A stretch of DNA of 64,000 bases. It comes from Triticum aestivum (Eukaryota; Streptophyta; Magnoliopsida; Poales; Poaceae). Under the pieces are notes generated by a model that saw only the letters and a list, made by a program, of their open reading frames with translations, was not told where the DNA came from and ran no database searches. Shown here one piece after another: positions 43,450 to 57,028 of this stretch. Both the position numbers and the translations under genes were made by a program. The first letter of the stretch is position 1; each line of letters opens with the position of its first letter. The DNA lies in NCBI RefSeq assembly GCF_018294505.1, contig NC_057803.1, positions 686,461,252 to 686,525,251 of the forward strand, given 5' to 3'.

Positions 43450-45195
43450 TGTTGGAGAACGTAGCAGAAATTCAAAAAATTTCCTACGTAACACCAAGAT
43501 CTATCTATGGAGAGACCAGCAACGAGTAGAAAGGAGAGTGCATCTACATACCCTTGTAGATCGCTAAGCGGAAGCGTTCAAGTGAATGGGGTTGATGGAG
43601 TCGTACTCGTCGTGATTCAGATCATCGATGATCAAGTGCCGAACGGACGGCACCTCCGCGTTCAACACACGTACAGCCCGGTGACGTCTCCCAAGCCTTG
43701 ATCCAGCAAGGAGAGAGGGAGAGGTTGAGGAAGACTCCATCCAACAGCAGCACAACGGCATGGTGGTGGTGGAGGAGCGTGGTAAACCCGCAGGGCTTCG
43801 CCAAGCACCATGGGAGAGGAGGAGGAACTTGGGAGAGAGGGAGGGGCTGCACCAAAGGCATAAGGTGTGTTTGGGAGGCCCTCCTACCCCACTATATATA
43901 GGGATCCCAAGGGGGGGTGCGCCAGCCCCTAGGAGATCCAATCTCCAAGGGGGCGGCGGCCAGGGGAGGAGTCCTCCCCCCCAAGGCACCTAGGAGGTGC
44001 CTTCCCCTGCTGGGACTCTTCCTTTAGGGTTTCCCCAGGCGCATGGGCCTCTTGGGGCTGGTGCCCTTGGCCCATGTAGGCCAAGGCGCACCCCCTACAG
44101 CCCATGTGGCCCCCCGGGGCAGGTGGCCCCACCCGGTGGGCCCCCGGGACCCTTCCGGTGGTCCCGGTACAATACCGATGACCCCAAAACTTGTCCCGAT
44201 GGCTGAAACAGGACTTCCTATATATAAATCTTTACCTCCGGACCATTCCGGAACTCCTCGTGACGTCCGGGATCTCATCCGGGACTCCAAACAACATTCG
44301 GTAACCACATACAAGCTTCCTTTATAACCCTAGCGTCATTGAACCTTAAGTGTGTAGACCCTACGGGTTCGGGAGACATGCAGACATGACCGAGACGTTC
44401 TCCAGTCAATAACCAACAGCGGGATCTGGATACCCATGTTGGCTCCCACATGTTCCACGATGATCTCATCAGATGAACCACGATGTCAAGGACTTAATCA
44501 ATCCCGTATTCAATTCCCTTTGTCTAGCGGTATTTTACTTGCCCGAGATTCGATCATCGGTATACCGATACCTTGTTCAATCTCGTTACCGGCAAGTCAC
44601 TTTACTCGTTCCGTAACACATCATCCCGTGATCAACTCCTTGGTCACATTGCGCATATGATGATGTCCTACCGAGTGGGCCCAGAGATACCTCTCCGTTT
44701 ACACGGAGTGACAAATCCCAGTCTCAATCCGCATAAAACAATAGATACTTTCAGAGATACCTGTAGTGCACCTTTATAGTCACCCAGTTACGTTGTGACG
44801 TTTGATACACCCAAAGCACTCCTACGGTATCAGGAGTTACACGATCTCATGGTCAAAGGAAGAGATACTTGACATTGGCAAAGCTCTAGCAAACGAACTA
44901 CACAATCTTTGTGTTATGCTTAGGATTGGGTCTTGTCCATCACATCATTCTCCTAATGATGTGATCCCGTTATCAACGACATCCAATGTCCATAGCCAGG
45001 AAACCATGACTATCTATTGATCACAACGAGCTAGTCAACTAGAGGCTCACTAGGGACATATTGTGGTCTATGTATTCACACGTGTATTACGATTTCCGAA
45101 TAATACAGTTATAGCATGAATAAAAGACAATTATCATGAACAAGGAAATATAATAATAATATTTTTATTATTGCCTCTAGGGCATATTTCCAACA
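43450..45195 (-). repeat. 3' LTR of element D (1746 bp)
   Basis: Nearly identical to 50245-51990. GC-rich blocks at 43870-44180 create matching open frames in both LTRs that are not genes. Confidence 0.95.
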
Positions 45196-48100
45196 GTCTC
45201 CCACTTGCACTAGAGTCAATAATCTAGTTCACATCGCCATGTGATTAACACTCACAGGTCACATCGCCATGTGACTAACACCCAAGAGTTTACTAGAATC
45301 AGTAGTCTAGTTCACATCACTATGTGATCAACACTCAATGAGTTTTATGTTTGATCATGTTGCTTGTGAGAGAGGTTTTAGTCAACGGGTCTGAACCTTT
45401 CAGATCCGTGTGTGCTTTACAAATCTCTATGTCATCTCCTAGATGCAGCTACCACGCTCTATTTGGAGCTATTCCAAATAACTGTTCTACTTGGAGCTAT
45501 TCTAAATTGTTGCCCCATTGTACGTATCCGGTATCTCTACTTAGAGCTATCCGGATAGGTGTTAAGCTTGCATCGTCGTAACCTTTACGACGAACTCTTT
45601 TACCACCTCCATAATCGAGAAAATTCCTTAGTCCACTAGTTACAAAGGATAACTTTGACCGCTGTCCTATGATCCATTCATGGATCACTCTTGTACCCCT
45701 TGACTGACTCATGGCAAGGCACACGTTCGGTGCGGTACACAGCATAGCATACTGTAGAGCCTATGTCTTAAGCATAGGGGACGACCTTCGTCCTTTCTCT
45801 CTATTCTGCCGTGGTCGAGCTTTAAGTCTTAGCTTCGTACCTTACAACTCAGGCAAGAACTCCTTCTTTGACTGGTCCATCTTGAACACCTTCAAGATCA
45901 TGTCAAGGTATGTGCTCATTTGAAAGTACCATTAAGCGTTTTGATCTATCCTTATAGATCTTGATGCTCAATGCTTAAGCAGCTTAATCCAGGCTTTCCA
46001 TTGAAAAACACTTTCAAAATAACCCTATATGCTTTCCAGAAATTCTACGTCATTTCTGATCAACAATATGTCAACAACATATACTCATCAGAAATTCTAT
46101 AGTGCTCCCACTCACTTCTTTGGAAATACAAGTTTCTCATAAACTTTGTATAAATCCAAAATCTTTGATCATCTCATCAAAGCGTACATTCCAACTCCGA
46201 GATGCTTACTCCAGTCTTTAGAAGGATCGCTGGAGCTAGCATACCTTTTAGCATCCTTAGGATCGACAAAACTTTTCTGATTGTATTGCATACAACCTTT
46301 CCTTACGAAAACTGGTAAGGAAACTTGTCTTGACATCCATCTGCCAGATTTCATAAATGCAGCTAATGCTAACATGATTCCGACGGACTTTAAGCATCGC
46401 TACGAGTGAGAAAATCTCATCGTAGTCAACTCCTTGAACTTGTCGGAAAACACTTCGCCACAAGTCGAGCTTCATAGATGGTGACATTACCATCCACGTC
46501 CGTCTTCTTCTTAAAAGATCCATTTATCTCAATGGATTGCCGATCATCGGGCAAGTCCACCAAAGTCCATGCTTTGTTCTGATATATGGATACTATCTCG
46601 GATTTCATGGCTTCTAACCATTTGTCGGAATTCGGGCCCACCATCGCTTCTCCATAGCTCGTAGGTTCATTGTTGTCTAGCAACATGACCTTCAAGACAG
46701 GATTACGTACCACTCTGAAGTAGTACGTATCCTTGTCATCCCACGAGGTTTGGTAGTGACTTGATCCGAAGTTTCATGATCAATATCATAAGCTTCCACT
46801 TCAATTGGTGTAGGTGCCGCAGGAACAACTCTTTGTGCCCTGCTATACACTAGTTGAAGCGACGGTTCAATAACCTCATCAAGTCTCCACCATCCTCCCA
46901 CTCAATTCTTTCGAGAGAAACTTTTCCTCGAGAACGGACCCGATTCCAGAAACAATCCATATTGCTTTCGGATCTGAATTAGGAGGTATACCCAACTGTT
47001 TTGGGTTTCCTATGAAGATGCATTTTATCCGCTTTGGGTTCGAGCTTATCAACCTGAAACTTTTTCATATAAGCATCGCAGCCCCAAACTTTTAAGAAAC
47101 GACAACTTAGGTTTCTCTAAACTATAATTCATACGGTGTCATCTCATCGGAATTACGTGGTGCCCTATTTAAAGTGAATGTGGTTGTCTCTAATGCCTAA
47201 CCCATGAACGATAGTGGTAATTCGATAAGAGACATCATGGTACGCACCATATCCAATAGGGTGCAACTATGATGTTCGGACACACCATCACATTATGGTG
47301 TTCCAGGCGGTATTAATTGTGAAACAATTTCCACAATGTCTTAATTGTGTGCCAAAACTCGTAACTCAGATACTCATCTCTATGATCATATCATAGACAT
47401 TTTATCCTCTTGTCACAATGATCTGCTACTTCACTCTGAAATTACTTGAACCATTCAATAATTCAGACTTGTGTTTCATCAAGTAAATATACTCAACATT
47501 TACTCGAATCATCTGTGAAGTAAGAACATAATGATATTCACTGCATGCCTCAGCACTCATTCGACTGCACACATCAAAATGTGTTACTTCCAACAAGTTG
47601 CTATCTTGTTCCATCTTACTGAAAATGAGGCTTTTCAGTCATCTTGCCCATGTGGTATGATTTGCATATCTCAAGTGATTCAAAATCAAGTGAGTCCGAA
47701 CGATCCATTTGCATGGAGTTTCTTCATGCATATACACCAATAGACATGGTTCGCATGTCTCAAACTTTTCAAAAATGAGTGAGTCCAAAGATCCATCAAC
47801 ATGGAGCTTCTTCATGCGTTTTATACCATTATGACTTACATGGCAGTGCCACAAGTAAGTGGTACTATCATTACTATCTTATATCTTTTGGCATGAAAAT
47901 GTGTATCCCTACGATCAAGATTCAATAAACCATTCCTTTAGGTGCAAGAGCACTTATTCAGGTTTAATACTAATCTTGATGGTAGAGGGAGCGTGCGATG
48001 TTAGATCACATCAAACTTGGAAACACTTCCAACACATATCGTCAGCTCACCTTTAGCCAGTCTCCGTTTTTTTTCCGTAGCTTTTATTTCGAGTTACTAA

Positions 48101-48960
48101 CACTTAGCAACCGAACCGGTATCTAATACCCTGGTGCTACTAGGAGTACTAGTAAAGTACACATTAACATAATGTATATCTAATATACTTCTATTGACCT
48201 TGCCAGTCTTCTCATCTACCAAGTATCTAGGGTAATTTTGCTCCAGTGGCTGTTCCCCTTATTACAGAAGCACTCAGTCTTGGGTTTGGGTTCAACCTTG
48301 GGTTTCTTCACTAGAGCAGCAGCTGAATTGCCGTTTCATGAAGTATCCCTTTGTTCCCTTGCCCTTCTTGAAACTAGTGGTTTCATCAACCATCAACAAT
48401 TGATGCTCCTTCTTGATTTCTACTTTCGCGGTGTCAAACAACGCGAATATTTCAAGGATCATCATATCTATCCCTGATATGTTATAGTTCATCACGAAGC
48501 TCTAGCAGCTTGGTGGTAATGACTTCGGAGAAACTATCACTATTTCATCTGGAAGATCAACTCCCACTTGATTCAAGTGATTGTTGTACTCAGACAATCT
48601 GAGCACAAGCTCAACAATTGAGCTTCTCTCCTTAGTTTGCAGGCTAAGAAAATCGTCGGAGGTCTCATACCTCTTGACATGGGCACGAGCCTGAAATCCC
48701 AATTTCAGCCCTCGAAACATCTCATATGTTCCGCGACGTTTCGAAAACGTCTTTGGTGCCTCTACTTAAACCATTTCATTGAACTATCACGTAGTTATCA
48801 AAACGTGTATGTTCGATGTTCGAAACATCCACAAACGAGGTTTGGGGTTCAGCACACTAAGCGGTGCATTAAGGACATAAGCTTTCTACTGTCCGCATAA
48901 TCGCTACTGTCAACTTTCAACTATATTTTCTCTAGGAACATATCTAAAACAGTAAAACTA
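45196..48960 (-). pseudogene. Element D gag-pol remnants
   Basis: Fragments in Copia order on the minus strand are: Gag at 48292-48720 (ERSSIVELVLRLSEYNNHLN), integrase pieces around 47426-47854, RT start around 46257-46713 (ASNEXW-type block, VDLPDDRQSIE), and RNase H end around 45497-45745. Each is interrupted by several stops and indels. None could give a working protein, in contrast to the almost identical LTRs. Confidence 0.85.
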
Positions 48961-50244
48961 AAGCGCGAGCTACGACATAATTTGCAAAAGGTCTTTTGAC
49001 TATGTTCAGGATAATTAAGTTCATCTTATGAACTCCCACTCAGATAGACATCCCTCTGGTCATCTAAGTGATCACATGATCCGAGTCAACTAGGCCGTGT
49101 CCGATCATCACGTGAGACGGACTAGTTAACGTCGGTGAACATCTTCATGTTGATCGTATCTACTATACGACTCATGCTCGACCTTTCGGTCTCCGTGTTC
49201 TGAGGCCATGTCTGCACATGCTAGGCTCGTCAAGTTAACCCTAAATGTTTTCGCTGTGTAAAACTGTCTTACACCCGTTGTATGTGAACGTAAGAATCCA
49301 TCACACCCGATCATCACGTGGTGCTTAGAAGCGACGAACTGTAGCAACGGTGCACAGTTAGGGGAGAACACTTCTTGAAATTTTGTAAGGGATCATCTTA
49401 TTTACTACCATCGTCCTAAGTAAACAAGATGCATAAACATGATAAACATCACATGCAATCAAATAGTGACATGATATGGCCAATATCATTTTGCTCCTTT
49501 TGATCTTCATCTTCGGGGCTCCATGATCATCATCGTCACCGGCATGACACCATGATCTCCATCATCATGATCTCCATCATCGTGTCTTCATGAAGTTGTC
49601 ACGCCAACGACTACTTCTACTTCTATGACTAACGCGTTTAGCAATAAAGTAAAGTAGTTTACATGGCGTTCTTCAATGACACGCAGGTCATACAATAAAT
49701 AAAGACAACTCCTATGGCTCCTGCCGGTTGTCATACTCATCGACATGCAAGTCGTGAATCCTATTACAAGAACATGATCAATCTCATACATCACATATCA
49801 TTCATCACATTCTTCTTGGCCATATCACATCACATGACATACCCTGCAAAAACAAGTTAGACGTCCTCTAATTGTTGTTTGCATGTTTTACGTGGCTGCT
49901 ATGGGTTTCTAGCAAGAACGTTTCTTACCTACGCAAGACCACAACGTGATATGCCAATTGCTATTTACCCTTCATAAGGACCCTTTTCATCGAATCCGTT
50001 CCGACTAAAGTGAGAGAGACTGGCACCCGCTAGCCACCTTATGCACCAAGTGCATGTCAATCGGTGGAACCTGTCTCACGTAAGAGTACGTGTAAGGTCG
50101 GTCCGGGCCGCTTCATCCCACAATACCGTCGAAACAAGATTGGACTAGTAACGGTAAGCATATTGAACAACATCAACGCCCACAACTACTTTGTGTTCTA
50201 CTCGTGCAAAGAATCTACGCAATAGACCTAGCTCATGATGCCAT

Positions 50245-51990
50245 TGTTGGAGAACGTAGCAGAAATTCAAAAAATTTCCTACGTAACACCAAGATCTATC
50301 TATGGAGAGACCAGCAACGAGTAGAAAGGAGAGTGCATCTACATACCCTTGTAGATCGCTAAGCGGAAGCGTTCAAGTGAACGGGGTTGATGGAGTTGTA
50401 CTCGTCGTGATTCAGATCACCGATGATCAAGTGCCGAACGGACGGCACCTCCGCGTTCAACACACGTACAGCCCGGTGACGTCTCCCACGCCTTGATCCA
50501 GCAAGGAGAGAGGGAGAGGTTGAGGAAGACTCCATCCAACAGCAGCACGACGGCATGGTGGTGGTGGAGGAGCGTGGTAAACCCGCAGGGCTTCGCCAAG
50601 CACCATGGGAGAGGAGGAGGAACTTGGGAGAGAGGGAGGGGCTGCACCAAAGGCATAAGGTGTGTTTGGGAGGCCCTCCTACCCCACTATATATAGGGAT
50701 CCCAAGGGGGGGTGCGCCAGCCCCTAGGAGATCCAATCTCCAAGGGGGCGGCGGCCAGGGGAGGAGTCCTCCCCCCCAAGGCACCTAGGAGGTGCCTTCC
50801 CCTGCTGGGACTCTTCCTTTAGGGTTTCCCCAGGCGCATGGGCCTCTTGGGGCTGGTGCCCTTGGCCCATGTAGGCCAAGGCGCACCCCCTACAGCCCAT
50901 GTGGCCCCCCGGGGCAGGTGGCCCCACCCGGTGGGCCCCCGGGACCCTTCCGGTGGTCCCGGTACAATACCGATGACCCCAAAACTTGTCCCGATGGCTG
51001 AAACAGGACTTCCTATATATAAATCTTTACCTCCGGACCATTCCGGAACTCCTCGTGACGTCCGGGATCTCATCCGGGACTCCGAACAACATTCGGTAAC
51101 CACATACAAGCTTCCTTTATAACCCTAGCGTCATTGAACCTTAAGTGTGTAGACCCTACGGGTTCGGGAGACATGCAGACATGACCGAGACGTTCTCCAG
51201 TCAATAACCAACAGCGGGATCTGGATACCCATGTTGGCTCCCACATGTTCCATGATGATCTCATCAGATGAACCACGATGTCAAGGACTTAATCAATCCC
51301 GTATTCAATTCCCTTTGTCTAGCGGTATTTTACTTGCCCGAGATTCGATCGTCGGTATACCGATACCTTGTTCAATCTCGTTACCGGCAAGTCACTTTAC
51401 TCGTTCCGTAACACATCATCCCGTGATCAACTCCTTGGTCACATTGCGCATATGATGATGTCCTACCGAGTGGGCCCAGAGATACCTCTCCGTTTACACG
51501 GAGTGACAAATCCCAGTCTCGATCCGCATAAAACAATAGATACTTTCAGAGATACCTGTAGTGCACCTTTATAGTCACCCAGTTACGTTGTGACGTTTGA
51601 TACACCCAAAGCACTCCTACGGTATCAGGAGTTACACGATCTCATGGTCAAAGGAAGAGATACTTGACATTGGCAAAGCTCTAGCAAATGAACTACACGA
51701 TCTTTGTGCTATGCTTAGGATTGGGTCTTGTCCATCACATCATTCTCCTAATGATGTGATCCCGTTATCAACGACATCCAATGTCCATAGCCAGGAAACC
51801 ATGACTATCTGTTGATCACAACGAGCTAGTCAACTAGAGGCTCACTAGGGACATATTGTGGTCTATGTATTCACACGTGTATTACGATTTCCGGATAATA
51901 CAGTTATAGCATGAATAAAAGACAATTATCATGAACAAGGAAATATAATAATAATACTTTTATTATTGCCTCTAGGGCATATTTCCAACA
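50245..51990 (-). repeat. 5' LTR of element D (1746 bp)
   Basis: Next to a primer-binding-site variant TGGCATCATGAGC (minus strand, 50231-50243). Confidence 0.95.
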
Positions 51991-51995
51991 GAACT

Positions 51996-54900
51996 ATGAC
52001 ATGCAAGGGATGGAGTTGATCCCGGAGCTGTTCGCGGTGCTTAAGACCGCAAAAGGTAGAAATCAAGAAGGAGCATCAAGTGTTGATGGTTTAACAAGAC
52101 CACTGGTTTCAAGAAGGGCAAGGGCTAGAAGGGAAACTTCATGGATGGCAAACCAGTTGCCGCTCCAGTGAAGGAACCCAAGGTTGAACCCAAACCCGAG
52201 ACTAAGTGCTTCTATTGTAAAGGGAACGGTCACTGGTAGCGGAATTACCCCAAATGCATGGTAGATAAGAAGGCTGGCAACTTCAACAAAATTTATACAT
52301 GTCATTAATGTGTACCTCACTAGTACTCCTGGTAGCACCTGTGTATTGGATACCGGTTCAGTTACTATTATTGGTGACTTGAAGCAAAAGCTACAGACTA
52401 AACGGAGACTGGCTGAGGGCGAGGTGACGATGTGTGTTGGAAGTGTTTCCAAAGTTGATGAGATCACCATCGCACACTCCATCTGCCTTCGGGATTAGTA
52501 TTGAACCTAGATAAATGTTATCAGGTGTCTACGTTGAGCATGAATATGATTAGATCATGTTCATTGCAATATGGTCATTCATTTAAATTAGAGAATAATG
52601 GTTATTCTGTTTACATGAATGATAACTTTCATGGTCATGCACCCTATGTGAATGGTTCATTGAATCTCGGTCGTGGTGATACACATGTTCACGCCAAAAG
52701 ATGTAGAGTTAATAATGATAGTACCACTTTCTTGTGGCACTGCCGCTTAGGTCATATTGGCGTAAGATGCATGAAGAAACTCCATATCGATGGATGTTTG
52801 GAGTCACTTGATTTTGAATCGCTTGACACATGCAAGCCATGCCTCATGGGCAGGCTGACTAAGACCCCGTTTTCAGGTACAATGAAACGGGCAAGTGACT
52901 TGTTGGAAATCATACATGCTGATGCGTGTGATCCAATGAGAATTGAAGTGTGCGGTGGATATCGCTATTTTCTCATATTCACTGAAAATTTGAGTAGATA
53001 TAGGTATATTTACTTAATGAAGCACAAGTCTGAAACGTTTGAAAAGTTCAAGCGATTTCAGAGTGAAGTTAAGAATCATCAGAACAAAAAGATCATGTTC
53101 CTACGATCTGATCAAAAGGGGATTTTTTGAGTTATGAGTTTGGCAATCACTTAAGACATTGTGGAATTGTTTCACAGTTGAAGCCACCTGGAACACCACA
53201 GGGTAATGGTGTGTCCGTACGTCATAATCGAACCTTATGAGATATGGTGCGATCTATGATGTCTCTTACCGATCTACCGTTTTCATTTTGAGGTTATGCG
53301 TTAGAGATAGCTGCATTCACTTTAGATAGGACACCATCTAAGTCCGTTGAGACGACATCGTATGAACATTGGTTTGGTAAGAAACCAAAGTTGTCGTTTC
53401 TTAATGTTTGGGGCTGCGATGCTTAAGGCTTCAGCCGGAGAAGCTCGAACCCAAAGCGGACAAACACATCTTCATAGGATACCCAAAGGTGACAGTTGGG
53501 TATACCTTCTATCTCAGATTCGAGGGCAAATTGTTTGTCGCTAAGAACGAGTCCTTTCTCGAGAAGGAGTTTCTCTCGAAAGAATTGAGTGGGAGGAAGA
53601 TAGAACTTGATGAGGTTGTCGAACCTTTATTTCAACCATAGAATGATGCAACACAGAAAGATGTTTTCTGTGGCACCTACGTCTGTTGAATAGGAAGTTA
53701 ATGATAGTGATCATGAAGCTTCGGATCAAGTTGCTATCGAACCTCGTAGGTCGACAAGGATATGTACTACTCCTAAGTGGTACGGTAATCCTGTCTTAGA
53801 TATCATGTTGTTAGACAACAATGAACCTACGAGCTATGGAGAAGCGATGGTGGGCCTGTATTACGACAAATGGTTAGAAGCCATGAAATCCGAGATAGGA
53901 TCCATATATCAGAACAAAGTATGGACTTTGGTGGACTAGCCCGATGATCGGCAAGCCATTGAGATAAATGGATCTTTAAGAAGAAGACGGACGTGGGCGT
54001 TAATGTTACCGTCTATGAAGCTCGACTTGTGGGAAAGAGTCTTTTCACAAGTTCAAGGAGTTGACTACGATGAGAATTTCTCACCCGTAGTGATGCTTAA
54101 GTCCGTCGGAATCATGTTAGCATTAGCTGTATTTTTCGATTATGAAATCTTACAGATGGATGTCAAAACAAGTTTTCTTACCAAGTTTTCGTAAGAAAAG
54201 TTGTATGTGATACAATAAAAGGTTTTGTCGATCCTAAGGATGCTAAAAGGTATGCTGGCTCCAGCAATCCTTCTATGGACTAGAGCAAGCATATCGGAAT
54301 CGGAATATATGCTTTGATGGAATGATCAAAGCTTTTAGGTTTATACAATGTTTGCTAGAAACTTGTATTTACAAGAAAGTGAGTGGGAGCACTACAACAT
54401 TTCTGATAAGTATATGTGGATGACATATTGTTGATTCGAAATAATGTAGAATTTCTGGAAAGCATAAACGGTTGTTTGAAGAGTGATTTTCAAAGGAAGA
54501 CCTGGATAAAGCTGCTTACATGTTGGGCATCAAGATCTATAGAGATAGATCAAGATGCCTGATGATACTTTCAAAGAACGCACACCTTGACATGTTTTTG
54601 AAGGAGTTCAAAATAGATCAGTCAAAGAAGGGGTTCTTACCTGAGTTGTAAGGTGTGAAGTTGAGTAAGACTCAAAGCTTGACCACGGCAGAAGAAAGAG
54701 GAAGGACGAAGGTCGTCCCCTATGCTCTTGTCATAGGCTCTATACGGTATGCCATGCTGAGTACCACACCTGATGTGTGCCTTGCCACATGTCTGGCAAG
54801 AAGGTACAAAGGTGATCTATGACTGGATCACTAGATAGCAGTCAAAATTATCCTTAGAGGAATAAGGAAATGTTTCTCGGTTATGGAGGTGATAAAGAGT

Positions 54901-55200
54901 TCGACATAAAGAGTTACGTCGATGCAAGCTTAACACCTATCCGGATAGCTCTGAGTAGAGATACCAGATACGTACAATGGAGCAATAATTTGGAATAGCT
55001 CCAAGTGGAATGTGGTAGCAGCATCTACGATATAAAGTTTTGCGAAATACATAGGGATCTGAATATGGCAAGACCCGTTGACTACAACCTCTCTCACAAG
55101 CATAACATGATCAAACCCAGAACTGTTTGAGTGTTTATCACATAGTGATGTGAACTAGATCATTGAGTCTAGTAGACTCTTGGATGTTGGTCACATGGCG
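51996..55200 (+). pseudogene. Element C gag 3' part and pol (broken)
   Basis: The interrupted gag resumes as AACTATGACATGCAAGG. The zinc knuckle (52204-52258) reads CFYCKGNGHW, stop, RNYP, so it has lost a Cys. Protease DTGS lies near 52350. Integrase runs at 52501-53130 (DACDPMRIEVCGGYRYF, LRSDQKG), then decays. RT pieces are at 53408-53641 and 54003-54194, with YVDD readable at 54413-54424. RNase H traces continue to about 55010. Many stops and frameshifts are present. Confidence 0.85.
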
Positions 55201-55269
55201 ATGTGACCTGTGAGTGTTAATCACATGGCGATGTGAACTAGATTATTGACTCTAGTGCAAGTGGGAGAC

Positions 55270-57023
55270 TGTTGGAAATATGCCCTAGAGGCAATAATAA
55301 ATTGATTATTATTATATTTCCTTGTTCATGATAATCGTTTATTATCCATGCTAGAATTGTATTGATAGGAAACTCAGATACATGTGTGGATACATAGACA
55401 ACACCATGTCCCTAGTAAGCCTCTAGTTGACTAGCTCGTTGATCAATAGATGGTTACGGTTTCCTGACCATGGCCATTGGATGTCGTTGATAACGGGATC
55501 ACATCATTAGGAGAATGATGTGATGGACAAGACCCAATCGTAAGCCTAGAACAAAGATCGTGTAGTTTGTATGCTAAAGCTTTTCTAATGTAAAGTATCA
55601 TTTCCTTAGACCATGAGATTGTGCAACTCCCGGATACCGTAGGAGTGCTTTGGGTGTGCCAAACGTCACAACGTAACTGGGTGGCTATAAAGGTTCACTA
55701 CAGGTATCTCCGAAAGTGTCTGTTGGGTTGGCACGAATCGAGACTGGGATTTTTCACTCCGTGTAAACGGAGAGGTATCTCTGGGCCCACTCGGTAGGAC
55801 ATCATCATAATGTGCACAATGTGACCAAGGAGTTGATCATGGGATGATGTGTTACGGAACGAGTAAAGAGACTTGCCGGTAACGAGATTGAACAAAGTAT
55901 TGGGATACCGACGATCGAATCTCGGGCAAGTACAATATCGCTGGACAAAGGGAATTGTATACGGGATTGATTGAATCCTCGACATCGTGGTTCATCCGAT
56001 GAGATCATCGTGGAACATGTGGGAGCCAACATGGGTATCCAGATCCCGCTGTTGGTTATTGGCCGGAGAGTTGTCTCGGTCATGTCTGCATGGTTCCCGA
56101 ACCCGTAGGGTCTACACATTTAAGGTTCGGTGACGCTAGAGTTGTTATGGGAAATAGTATGTGGTTACCGAAGGTTGTTCGGAGTCCCGGATGAGATCCC
56201 GGACATGACGAGGAGCTCCGGAATGGTCCGGAGGTGAAGAATGGTATATTGGACGAAGGGTATTGGAGTCCAGAAGTGTTCCGGGGGTATCAGACTATGG
56301 CCAGCATGACCGAAAGGTGTTTCGGGAGCCCCGGCAAGTGTGGGAGGGCCTCATGGGCCAAAGGGGAAGGGGCAAACCAGCCCACTAAGGGGTGGTGCGC
56401 CTCCCACACCCTTTACCACGTTACTTGGGGGGTTGGGGCGCCTTCACCTGGCTTGGGAGGCAAGCCTCCACCTGCTTGGCTTGGGGGGCAAGTCTCCCTA
56501 GAATTTTCCCTAGGAAGATCCAATCTGCCTAGCCGCCGCCCCCTAGGGAAAACCCTAGGGCGCCTCCCCCTCTCCCCTTGCCCCTATATATAGTGGAGGG
56601 GTGGGAGGGCAGCCGTGACCTCTTCCCTGGCGCAGCCCTCCCTCCTCCTACACCTCCTCCTCCTCCATAGTGCTTGGCGAAGCCCTGCTGGAGAACCACG
56701 AGCTCCATTGCCACCATGCTGTCGTGCTGCTGGAGTTCTCCCTCAACTTCTCCTCTCCCCTTGCTGGATCAAGAAGGAGGGGACGTCCCCGGGATGTATG
56801 TGTGTTGAACGCGGAGGCGCCGTCCGTTCGGCGCTAGATCGGAATCAACCGCGATCTGAATCGCTGCGAGTATGACTCCTTCATCCACGTTCTTGCAATG
56901 CTTCCACTTAGCGATCTACAAGGGTATGTAGATGCACTCTCCTTCCCCTCGTTGCTTGATTACTCCATAGATTGATCTTGGTAATGCATAGAAAATTTTA
57001 AATTTCTGCTACGATCCCCATCA
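55270..57023 (+). repeat. 3' LTR of element C (1754 bp)
   Basis: Preceded by the polypurine tract CAAGTGGGAGAC. Same length as the 5' LTR. Confidence 0.95.
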
Positions 57024-57028
57024 TATTT

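Larger units (their letters stand above)
43450..51990 (-). mobile_element. Element D: Copia LTR retrotransposon nested in C, young but with a ruined interior
   Basis: On the minus strand the 5' LTR is 50245-51990 and the 3' LTR 43450-45195, both 1746 bp, starting TGTTGGAAATATGCCC and ending CGTTCTCCAACA. Target duplication GAACT is at 43445-43449 and 51991-51995. About 15 LTR differences by eye (0.9 percent, roughly 0.3 million years) make it the youngest element here. The 5.05-kb interior shows the full Copia order but dozens of stops and indels. Confidence 0.95.
39874..57023 (+). mobile_element. Element C: Copia LTR retrotransposon (Angela/BARE1/WIS type) containing nested element D
   Basis: Both LTRs are 1754 bp (39874-41627 and 55270-57023), starting TGTTGGAAATATGCCC and ending GATCCCCATCA. 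Target duplication TATTT is at 39869-39873 and 57024-57028. Without element D (43450-51990 plus one 5-bp duplication) the interior is about 5.1 kb. Around 45 LTR differences by eye give roughly 2.5 percent divergence. The coding region is badly decayed on both sides of D. Confidence 0.95.

Noticed and set aside
43507..44660. Set of open frames repeated identically at 50302-51455
   Set aside because: They are the two LTRs of element D, not a duplicated gene.
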